A stretch of DNA of 62,000 bases, taken from contig WPIO01000014.1 of assembly GCA_009760855.2 (NCBI GenBank), positions 3,092,501-3,154,500 on the forward strand, in the 5' to 3' direction. Under the pieces are notes generated by a model. It was not told the DNA's origin and did no database searches. It saw only the letters and a program-made list of their open reading frames with translations. Origin of the DNA: Cristatella mucedo. Taxonomy: Eukaryota > Bryozoa > Phylactolaemata > Cristatellidae. Positions within the stretch are counted from its first letter, which is position 1; each line of letters starts with the position of its first letter. Both the position numbers and the translations under genes were made by a program. Below, in pieces: positions 48,201-60,200 of the stretch.

Positions 48201-51200
48201 CTTTTTAAATGTCAAGTCAGGAGATGCCATGTCGAGAGTGAGTTCCAGGCTTTGGGAGTACACGAATTACAGGCATGGTCATCCCTAAAGGATTCGATGT
48301 TGGTTGAGACACAGCAGACGACATGAGCAAGAAGAAAAGTGGCCTTATGCCTGGCATGACAAGTTCGTTCAGATAGGTAGGCCAGAGCAGCAAGATAATG
48401 GGAAAGAGCTGCCGGAGCTGTATGGGGGATGTAAGATGAGAAAGACGAAAGTAGATGTAGAATTCATTTATATAGCGCCCCAAGAGAACTTAATCACTAT
48501 TCAGGCGCTTCACATATGCCTCGGGGCTCGAGCCCACGACCTCAGTCAGACCTTGGTCGGGGCGAGCACCTTAACTGCTGGACCAAACTAGCTAAGGTAG
48601 ATAGATAAAGGATTGCCGGGACCGGCTGACAGTCAGCCTCATTGAAGTGTCGAGGATGCCATGGCCAGCTACCGGCATACTTAGCCTTCTTTTGCCCATT
48701 CGGAGCACCATTACAAATAATGGTAAGCCTGACATCCAAAAATTGCACGTTCATTACAGCTTCCGCAAGTCTGAAAGCGATTATTTTGCGAGCACTTTTC
48801 ATGTTTTTCTATAAAAATATACTTTGTTTGCATAGCAACCTAAGACAACTCAATCTCTATCCAGCTGCTTTACATGCACCACAGGGCTCGAGCCGAGGAC
48901 CTTGGTTGCTAAAGATGAGCCCCTTATGCCTAGGCTAAATCAGGGGGCCACTCTATATGTAATCAATCTTTTGAACAGTGTAGGCTATTGACATGGTAAA
49001 ACGGTTTGGTCTCGCTAGGGACATCAGATAATAAAGTGGTTATCTCCTGTTCTGCTCCGAAAGATCTTCTCAAGTTTGGTAAGGGTGTAGCAGACAGAAC
49101 TTTCATGACTTCGGCTATGCATACTAAACTGCCGAGCTGGTTTGGCTAGGCCAAACCAGCTCGGCAGATCATGTAGCGTAGCTGCTCGCACCGACAAAGG
49201 TCGTGGGCTCGAGCCCCGTGACGTATGAATTGAGTTCGGGTTACCTCAGGGATTGCCTTAAGCCTGCTTCTTTTTCATAGATATATTCTCCTTCTGGCTG
49301 AGGTCATCGCCACACAATCTTGTCACACAACGTTGGCTTCAATTTCTGCATCGAGGTTGCTCATCAAGCTCTGCTTATCCTTTGACCATTTTAGCCTAGG
49401 TCTTGATCTCATTTACCTTAATTGCAGTTCATAGGCACCAAAAGCCTGGAACTGGCTTCCAGCTTCTGTCAACTCGAGCTCATGACTTTGCATCATTTAA
49501 GTCTCGGCTAAAGATGCACCTGTTTCTCTCGGCTTTCCCTTCACCCCAGTGGTCTTTTTATTCGCTTTGCGTGCTTACCTGTGCATGATAGAGTGCATGC
49601 TACTATCTAGGGATCATTTTAACCAGTGGTCCTTAAGGTCTTCTTACATGCTATTTCCTGCTTATCTATACACATCTTGCTGGTTATTAAATCTTTCATT
49701 AATTTTCCGTGCAGCAAGCTGTACAAAACCTGAACAGATTTGGTTCTCTTACGGTGCAGTACAAGAGACTCAATTGTATTACTACTACCTGTAACGGTCT
49801 GGACAACAGGGTTGTACAGAAAACCCTTGCTGCCTACAGAGTACTGCTGCATTTTGCTGGCCATATATGGAATCTGCGCGTGTTCCTGTACAAATTTCCA
49901 CGGCCGGTCTTGTGCAAGAGAGAAGCTGACCGGTTAAATTGCCAAGAATGCATAGAAATTTGGCTTTTGGGCTTTGTTCACTACTAATGAATGCAGTGCT
50001 AGTGGCCGGATGGATCTGGAATACAATTGTCTGCAGCTGTCTGGAGACTCGTGTCCTACAAGTGCTTTTGCTCTTTGCATGGTGCTACAGAAAAATAGAT
50101 GATGGCAATGATAGCATCATTGCAGTGTGAACGTCTTACCTGTTGCTGGCGATCGCCCATGAGTTTCCATAGTCTTGGGAAAAGATCAACCCATACATTT
50201 GCTGCTAGGTCTGTGTTGAGATGGCACAGTTGACATACAGCATTGAGGAAGGTGCTGGTCTTTAAAACAAAAAGCAGATACGGGCAGCTTGGTGTACATA
50301 CCACATGCGAAATGCAACCGAGTACTGACAACATGAGTGTGACAAAAAGCATCCCGTGGTTAGTTCACGCACATAATTAAGTATTACAAAGCAAGAGATG
50401 GTGACACCAAAGTGATGGCTACAAGGAAATCAGGAAAGAGGCGTTGGTGGTTAAAAACATCATTACTAGATGGTAGTAAGCACACCCTAACACGGACAAT
50501 CGCACGCACACACGTGAGTTACACGACCTGGGCATACAAAGTAGGGATCAGAAAAGCGAAAACAAGTAGCCAGCAGCATGAAAACCTGCTAGTCTATTGG
50601 GTTTTTCGGCGCTATACGAGTACTCCTAACCAAGTCGTCCATGGTGTACCATAGGGGGCCAGAGCCATAGAGCTGCACAACACAATCTCACGACAGGAGC
50701 TCATGATGACTTACGTTTGTTTCTCTGCAGGAGTCCAAAAACTTGGCTTGCTTTCCTATTAATGTTAACAGAGCTTGTTTCGGATCAACCGACGTGCCTG
50801 CAGATCCTGACGTCTTTTTTGAGGTCAAACCAGACTCTTTCGGAGATAGCAGTGAGTGGCTCATTCCTGTCCCCGAAGTTTCATCCCCGCATGTAACAAC
50901 GCTTGCCAGTTCAATTTCAAGTTCTTCCTGCATGTGTAGGGACCACGCAGATTAATTGCATTGAGTCATTTGTCACAGGAAGGGTTAGCATGACACGGAC
51001 AAACAAGCAAACACATCCTTACTTCTTCTTTGGTGGCATCAATCGACTCAACATCCATAGGTTCTTCTTTCATTTTCATGGTATTTGTAAATGCAGACCG
51101 GGCTTGGCTGTCGGCCATGCTGAGCACGGCAGTGGCAGCCGGCAGCATACTTGTCGGCGGGGCACAACGAATGGGCGAACCATTGACAGCCACGGTAAGT

Positions 51201-54200
51201 ACCAGCTGTAATAGAAAAAGAACAGGCCTCTTTCGCTGCACCCGGCACAGTATCAAAAATCGTACTGACTTGAACTCAAACGAAGCTGAACCTCTAACAA
51301 AGAACCCATTTCAACAGATAAGGCAATAATCTACCCTGTGAATACTTATACAGTGTCGGTGTGCACAAAGCAGATCGCTTTGTATAGGATCGAGACCAGC
51401 AGGATTGGGTTCTAGGATTTAACAATCTCTGGTGTGTCTCAGGATTAGAATTTACCAATCTCTGATAAAAGAAAAAATTGCCTATTCAGTTTTCTGTCGG
51501 CTAAAACTAAAGCGTCCGTGGAAAACTACTGCATGTTAAAGGAGAGCAGCTACAGTCTCAAGGAAAATAGTGTTCGACCTCACCTTTCTGAACAGCCCGT
51601 TGGATAACAGCAAGGGTTGAAGAGAACGTTACTCAACAAGTTTGGCTCGCAAACAAGAGCTACGACTCACAATGCCGAGACATACCAAGCGATTCGGGAT
51701 TGCCGGTGCACTCGATTCAAGAACATATGGCAAAGAAAAGGTAATAAAGACTGAACCAACACCAAAGCTTGTTAAAGCACGAATGGTGCTTTCACTGCTC
51801 TCATGTCTTTACTAAGACCAGGGACAGATTTGTCTTGCCACACTCGGGTGTTAAATTCGGGCGAAGCTGAGCCTCTTACAAAGAACCCATTCCAACAGAC
51901 AAGGCAACAATATACCCTGTGAATACTTATACACAGTGTCGTTGTGAGCAAAGCAGATCACCTTGTATAGATCGAGACCAGCAAGATTAGATTATAAACT
52001 ACATAAAACAAGCACAGATTTCGGTCGGGTGATTCTCGTTGCAGTCGCACACACTTGAATAAACATCCCCGTTAGTAACCAGGAATGTGCTAAATACCTC
52101 GATGCACTGCTTTATCCAAAAATGAGTTCCCATTGACTCCCAGTTTTGTGATGAGCATATGTAGAAGAGCCTTTGGGAGAGACGAGCATTCACGCTCCTG
52201 TTAAACACTTCACAGAACTTCTGGCGAAGACTTGGTTGGCTGCAGCGCAGTCCTGAGAGAAAAGCTACTTCAAGTTTTGCAGTGAGTTCCGACCCTCCAA
52301 ACGAATCGTCCCTGCAAACCAGATGGGCATAAACAATTAAATTACAGCTAGCAATGGCAATGATCACTGAAGTACCTCACATGCATACAACTAATATAAT
52401 CTTTTGACAACATTCTGTCCCATTGGCACTAGCTGTTACATGAGTTTTGGTCATCACTGGATGAACAAGATTTTGCCATCCCCAAAGTACCTATCAGATC
52501 CAACAGACTTAAATCTGTAAGCTCTCACTCACACCCAAGGACACATTGTCTACCAAGTGGTCTGGTGACAGTACTTTAAAAACGCCTTTCAAGCTCACCT
52601 GCCATGAGCCGTGTAAGCATAAGCACAGCAAATCACTAGGCTACGGTTGGTATCAATTGACCGGCACCAAGTCCGATGCTAGAAAGACTCCAAACCCCCC
52701 CACCCACATTCAGAATTTGCTACACAAACCACTAGGCCACGGGGATGGTGGCCAGATCTGTTAGGCTAAATAATGCAAAGTTCAAAACTGCAGCCAGTGA
52801 AAAGCACTAATAAGCTGTATCTGAAGCACTGACTAGTTTTCAAATAGAACTAGCAACGTTGCAGCCAGCTTATTAATTTGTAAAGGAATAAAATTATGAA
52901 TCTATTACACATTAAGCTGCTATCTGCAATCACTCTGGCCTCATGACAACCTACCACTCTGTCTCAGCTGAAATTGAACACAGGCTATAAGTAAGTGCAA
53001 TTAGCTATGTGACTTTTAGCTTGTCTCCTGTATCAAATGACTGACCCATGGTGACCCCTAGAGATATATATGACTTAATTTGTATATTGCCCTAAGAGAA
53101 CCATCTCTATCCAGGCGCTTAACAAATGTCGTGGGCTCAAGCCCACGACCTATGTCATCAGATGCATTCACTTAGACCTTGGTCAATAAAGATGGCACCT
53201 TAAACCCTGGGCAAACCCATAGAAAACAATTTAAAAGAATAATTTCATTCTTTCATCGGAAAATGCTGGAGTGCTTTTTCTTTCTGCTGCATCTTCGATC
53301 TATTGCACCTTTTCGAACCATATCAAGCCTACGGATGAGCATGATAGCATTATTAGCAAATTAGCATTTTTAAACTCTTAATAGTGGTTGAAAAAATAAC
53401 CAACACGGTTGCTGAAAAATACATATGGTGAGAAGGAATACTTGCTAAATCTAGTAAATCATACTTTGCAGTGCCCCTGCAGTATGCCAGTCGGAGGCCA
53501 GAAATTGTCCGATACGGCAACAACAACAAAATTGATTGCGTGTTTTGCACCTGGTGAAAAAACCAAGGATGTATCATACACGATTTGTAACAAATATTGC
53601 TAGCTCATGCAACTCTTATGTTCTGGTAAAATTTTGTCGCCTGGAATCCACGAAACGCTGAAATATCCGGGCTTAAATCTTGAACCCTAAGGTTCGGGGA
53701 TTTTTCCGGCAAGCACTTTCTAGATCAAGATCACACAATTACTGACTACTTAGTAGTACGACTCAATCATTGTATGTGGAAAAGAGATAAATAGAATGTC
53801 TTTAGACACAGAACGATTGAACCAAGGAAACACAGTTTAGACCACAGACAGAAATACTAGCTGATTTAACAGCCTCTTTTTGTATAGTGACAGAAGAGCC
53901 TTGTAGGCTATCACCGCTGCTTGCAGCAGCAATAAAGGATCGCCCACAGCAGGATTCTAACCCAAGACCTCAAGATCAAGGTCGTGAAGAGCAACCGCCT
54001 TACCTAGTGTGCCATCACGGCTCACCAGAGCAGGCCTTACACAAAACACAACATTCGTAGAAGCAAATGTGTAACTAAACTCGTTATAAATCCTACTCGA
54101 GATACTTGGCATGACACAGCATAGGCATAAAAAGATAGCAGCGAGAGCAAACGATAATAATGGTATAATTAACAGCAAGATAGTAGTAAAAAATATAGAA

Positions 54201-57200
54201 GTGACATGAGTATTACGATGCACATACTGGTAAGTACTGTTGCATGGCTTCAGTGAGTACCAAAAAGAGAAACTACAAGCAATTACCAAACCAATAACGA
54301 GCTGAGCTCTATACTTGAAGTATGAATTCAGTGGCACCATAGGACCCAAGGTCTCGATAGTTAATATAATACGATTTATTCCTTGTTCCACCGAAATGCA
54401 CTAAAATGTAATGTGTTACCTGTAGATGTAGTTAACAAGCTCCAGAAATTGAGCATTAAGCTCCTCATCAGCAGGAAACCTTTTTTCAACATTCTGCATC
54501 AGTTTCACAAGCAGAATCGCCTTTTCGCGAAGAGTAGGCGACTGATTCAATGCCACAGCTGTCTACAAAGACATACAGTAAGATTTAAATTCTAGAACTA
54601 GTAGCAACAAAACGATTAACTTTTACTTGCTCTGCATTTATAGCATGCATGTACTGTATGCAAATATAAGCAGCCGGCTACCAAATATTTCAGTGCAGGC
54701 GTCACAGCAATGAGCACTTGCCACTTTTTGCCACGTTCAAGGGGCTCATCGTTAAGCAAACAACGCTCAAGAAAAGTGAAGAAACAATTCTGCTTCCCAC
54801 CGACTTTCGCTCGAATACCTTGGTCTTTATCCAATCTTCGACCATCTTCGTAATAGCCTTCATCACTTTGACATCTGCCGTCTTCTCGATGAGGCCCACC
54901 AGGATGCTACCGATGAAGCTCTTGCGCATCTCCATGCTCATGACAGCAACACGATTCTTCACGAGGTCGAGGCTGAGGATGAGCAGTTCGCTTGCCACTG
55001 AGTGAAGGAAGAAAAAGACACTATCGCACTGTCTTGCCAGCAGCCACTCTGCACGCAGACAGCGCCAGCTAACGAGAGACCGGCGCTTAAGACTGCCGAA
55101 GAGCCATCTGTCGGTGGCCGTCACTCACTGGGATTGCTGATTTCGGGGGCTGTCGGTGACAGGTGCTCCTTAGCCATGCGCTGTAGCACGCGCATGAACG
55201 ACGTGATGAGTCGGTCAATGTACGATGGGTTTTGCATGCACGCAGCCTTCAATATCATGAGGGTCCCGAACAGCTGAGTGCCGGTTGCCGATCTACATAT
55301 TATATAACCAAAACGAAAATATCCGTCTGGGCTTCCAAGTTTACACTTTCAGCAGGCAGCACGACACGGCAACGATCAGGGCCTACAAGCTCCTAGCGCC
55401 ATCATGAAGCTACATTGTGCATAGACCATTTTCATAGAACATGGAAAAAAGTAGCAAGGCACGGTCAATTGAGGCGATGCACCCTCATATGCAATGTGGT
55501 GCATAGCAAAACAATGCCTATCAGGCCAATGTCAAATCAAGCCAGCTCCTGCGTGGCACACATCTACGCAAAAAATAGCTGATCCAATCGGCTGCACACA
55601 TTGGGAGCCGCGCTAGGAGGAGGAGCCGACTAGGAAAGACTCTTACTTCTCATAGCTGCTCAATCCTTCATACACGACTTTGCTGACACACGCGTACAGT
55701 ATTTCGAGCTCTTCGTACTTTGATGCCACATTTGAAGTCGACGGTTCGGTGGGAAATATGCTCATGAGCCGAGACAGCAGGCTGTGCACTGCTCGGATGA
55801 CCTTGGTGTTCATGCAGGTCATGCAGGCAGCTATGCCTCGCTGCAGCGGCTTCAAGCTTGCAAGTATGGTTTCCTTGCGCTGCAAAGAATAATAGAACCT
55901 TGTTCGTCAGTCACTCTTGGTCGCGGTGAGCGAGGGCAATTTCTCACCACTCGATAGCTTGCCGTTAAGCTTTCCGCGTCTTACCAAGATTGAAAGTAGA
56001 AAGGTCAAAAGATCCAGGGCTGTGCAAATGTTGGCAAAATTCGGATTGGGAGCCTCCACAGAACCAAAGAGCTTTTCAAACCACGCCAACTTCAGCTCCG
56101 CGCCGGGCCAAACGTCATTTCTGAGGCACGATTTGAGCAAGGCGACACAGCGGCGAGAGAGGAGCTCGCCAGGCGAGCTGCCCGTGGCCAAGATGCCCGA
56201 ATTTGCTGCCGCTGCAGCTGCCGGCGATACGGTTGCAGTGGCGGGCGCTGCCTGCTCGTTGACTTGGCAAGCGACCCTTAGCAGGAAGTTGACCACGCTG
56301 TCGACATGGGTCTTTTCCAGGGGCTTCAACGTTTCACCGACTGCAGCAGCACCAGCGCCTCCTACCGACGTAGCCTTGCTGGGCTGTGTAAGAACGATGA
56401 AGCAGTTGGCAATGACGGCCAGGGAACATGCTCGGGCTACTCGACAATGCTGAGCACATGCCTGGAACGGCAAAAACGACTCACCAGAGACCCCGTGCTT
56501 CCAAACCCTGCGGTCAGTCCAGCGGGCTGCCTGACTTTCTTCAAATCAGACGCATCCCCAGAGCTAGCTGACCTCCTCAAGCCACCGGCTTCAACAGCAG
56601 CAGTGCCAGCAGAGCTCGATGCAATCCTGTCTTCGGTGCCATCCGGATCGGTTTCGTCCTTTACCCTCTGCAGCTCCCACTTGATAATGACCTCGGCTAG
56701 GTCTACAGACAGCTTGCGCTGATCCATTCCCGCCTGCAATGGCGGTGGCAGCATCCGTTCGACAAACGAAGGCACCAGCAAGATGCCCGGTTGCCAGACG
56801 GCTGCATAAAAATAGCCCAGCTGGCGACGTACGGAGCCGGTGAACGCCAGCCGTTGCATGGACGTCACCATGTGCTGGATGAGGTGGTGCCTCACCGGAT
56901 AATAAACCCTCATGTGCCTAACGACAAGTTGCCTGAAAAATGAAATTCCACATTAATACAAAGGCCCCGGTGTAGTAGCTAGCAGCGTTCACTCCTACTC
57001 CAATCAAGTGCTGGTCATCTACTTACAAGATATGCAACAGCTGTGCCATGGCATGACCCTCTTCAACGATGATTTTCTTTGTCCAGTGTATGAGCATGCC
57101 CTGCAAAGTTGACCGAGACCTTAGCCGTAGTATGGAATCCAGACCAAGGAATGTGTAGCTCTCCCATGGGCTACTCAAAAAGAGCTTCAGTATATAACAC

Positions 57201-60200
57201 CAGCTGCAGCACTTACATTTCCATCTTCCATGCGACCAGGCATGGCAGGCGTAAGGATGTCCAACGCATTCCTTACAACCACCCGAGCCTCTGAAGCATG
57301 AGCTTTCAGCAGGCTGTGGAAGACCTGCAGCACGATGCGCTTGTGGATGGCAAATTTGGCAATGATGTGGGACAGCAGCAGATGCCCGTGATATCGTGTG
57401 GCTGGGTCGACACAGCTTTTCGAGAGAAGGCATGGCCAAGCAAATGTCATGAGCCGTCGAAGCTTATTGCCTTGGCGCCTAGATAAGGACACAAATGGAA
57501 ACATGTGACGCGAAAAGCACGATACAATAATTGCAACACAGAGTGGCAAAAACAATGCTACAGGGACGATCATTGCATATAAAAACTGAGAAGACTTAAA
57601 AAGAAAGACGAATAACAGCATTGAAATCTGGATGCAACCAAAAGTAGGGTATTCAATAAAAAGCAAGCTATCTTACTTATTGGCAGCATCATGGATATGT
57701 GGCGATGCCTGTTCAACGAGCAGTGATGAAAACTGCAGAAGTAGAATGCGCACGGTATCCGAAGTGCCAAAAGGGTTGTCGGGGTCTATGACCTTGTTGA
57801 TGAATACACTTATGACATTTTCTGGATTGTCTTGATCCGGCGCCGGAGGTCCACCAATCAGTGCTTCTCCCTCGCCTTTCTCAAATGAGACTTGAAAAGA
57901 TGGTATCACAATGTGCTGAAGAATCTGCAGCATAAATGTTTAGCACCTTGCAATCAAAACGGCTTCTAAAACATGCAGGCAAGGGCGCTGGCACACACAC
58001 AAGCAGTAGAGCAGAAAGAAATTGCTACTCGGTCTGTGCAATCTCTCTGTCGAGGTAGCCATACCAGCTAGGCAATCTGTCGGTCCAATGCCTGGCCACC
58101 ACATTCTTCAATCTGCATCAAACTGCCTGCACTGAGAACTTGGAAAACCCACTGCTACCAACGAGAGAGAGGGAGAGAGAGAGACTGATAACGGGGAGAG
58201 AGAACAAAGCCAGGGAGAAAGAGATAGGGGTATGAGCAAAGCAGAGAGTAAGGGACGGCACAAGAAAGCAGCGAGGGATGTGGGAGGGAGGGAGGAAAGA
58301 GAGGGCAGGGCTAGAAGGTGGCAAGGCAGGAAGGAATTGAGAGATATAGAGAGGGAACGAGAGAGCAGGGATGAAGGAAGCAAGGAAATGAGTGAGGGAA
58401 TGAGCAAGGGAATGATGAAGGGAATGAGGAAGGAAGCAAGGGAAGAAGGGGCAAGGACAAGAGGAGAACAGTAGAAAGAGCAAGGCATGGAGGAGCAGGG
58501 CAGTCATTGTGGTGGTGAGGCAGTGAGGGTCAAGGCAGTGACAGACAGAACAGTGAGGGAGGGAGTGAAGGAGCAAGGCAGGGAGTGAGGGATTCGGGAA
58601 AGCAGAAGAAAGGGAGTGTCTGAATACTAAAGCAAAAGCCAGTGATGGCAACAACCTCTTTTCAGTAGGCAGGGCAGGAAGAAAACATGGCTAACATTAG
58701 GAAGCTAGCTGGGTGGGGGACATTTGAAAGGGACACACATGGGGGGAGGGTTATTGCTTACTAATAGCAAGGTAGTAGCTAGCAGTAAACGGTAAAGCAG
58801 CTGTTTCAGCTAAAGTATTCAACAGTAGTGTGCTCAACAGTAAATTGCTATTACCTTAGCTTTCATCTCTTGAGTGTACTTCTGGTCACTAAATATGTCA
58901 ACAAACTTGAAGAAAGCATTTCTCTTCCATTCCACTGAGTAGTCCTATTACGGAAATTAACTATTTAACAACCCAGCAAGGCATGTGGCAAAGCCCGAGC
59001 AAGCGATGCTAGCGCCAAACACTCATATATACCTTTGCCATGGGATCTTCAAGGAACGCTCGGAAGAACTGATACTGGGGCAACTGACGCAGTGTAAAAC
59101 AGCGAAGCATTTGAAACAGTAGTTCAATCTCTGTCGTTGATTGCCTACAAACCCGGATAAAAAATTAAGCACATTACACCATCAAGCACAGTAATTGATA
59201 ATGCTTCACAGCAATACCACGTAGTGGTTCGGCTCTGCTCTGCCACACTTTTGGGCAACGGGTAGTATACGGCAGGGGTGCAGACACTATATCAAGAATG
59301 AACGGCAGGGGTGAAGACACTATATCAAGAAATCAAAGTTGATGCAGTAAAAACATCATGGCTGACCGAGAGAGAACATACTTGAAATACTCCAACATGA
59401 CTTTAACTATAAGCTTTGGTTCCTTCCAGTGAACATAATCTACACACTCCTGCAAATAGTAATTGAGAGCAGTCAGCATAAGTAATTCATGTGAAAGGCA
59501 TGTAGGCAACTAAAACGTTCTCTAACAGGAAGAATTGAGTAAGCAGCCAAGTGACAAAGAATTTGAAATGCAAGCTCAACGGCAATAGTAAGACAGACTT
59601 GCTCACCAGTTTCCTGTGCCTCTCTTGGAAAGACTCTGATGTCCATATCTTCAATAGTGTCGACACCTACAGCAACACGACATCTGTGTAGGGGCATATC
59701 CTTTGTTCAACGTCTAACGTCTAAGAATAGCAAAACTAGCTGGGCACCTATATCATAGCACATGGTTTTACTTACGATCTGAGGGTTACTTGGAAGCCAC
59801 AGAGGGTTGAGTTTGGTAAGAACAGAAATAATCTTCACTCCAATAAATTGAAGGTCTTCTTTAATGTCATTAACAGACGTGTGTCCTGAGCTTATCTGTA
59901 AAGTGGGCGTACACAGTTCCTTTCTCAACATCAAGTTACAATTGGTTTAGTACAAAACCTCAAACACTGTTTGCTAACAATAAAACCCTATCCGGACTAT
60001 CAATCTAGCAGGCGAAAGCGTACGATCTCTTGAACAGAGGTCTTGAAAAACCCACCTGACCATGCAGTAGGCTGATCAATTTCGGTGGAACCGCTTGCAA
60101 CTGGTCGCGGAAAGGCTTTCCCTCGGGGGACTTCAAATATGTCTAAAAAAAATGAAATAGCATACAGACAGCAGTAGTTTTCTTGTGAATCAAAACCAAC

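Noticed and set aside
54616-54834. Minus-strand ORF continuing past TRRAP block 19 (KTKVFERKSVGS and the overlapping frame)
   Set aside because: Conserved TRRAP sequence jumps from WIKTK to TAVALNQSPTLREK at 54562 with good splice sites, so this is intron.
55917-56453. 178-codon plus-strand ORF
   Set aside because: Exactly antisense to TRRAP coding block 16, whose minus frame is conserved with TRRAP.
58108-58654. Long Ser/Leu/Pro-rich minus-strand ORFs (126 and 178 codons)
   Set aside because: Compositional result of the purine tract; the TRRAP reading passes over it as an intron.
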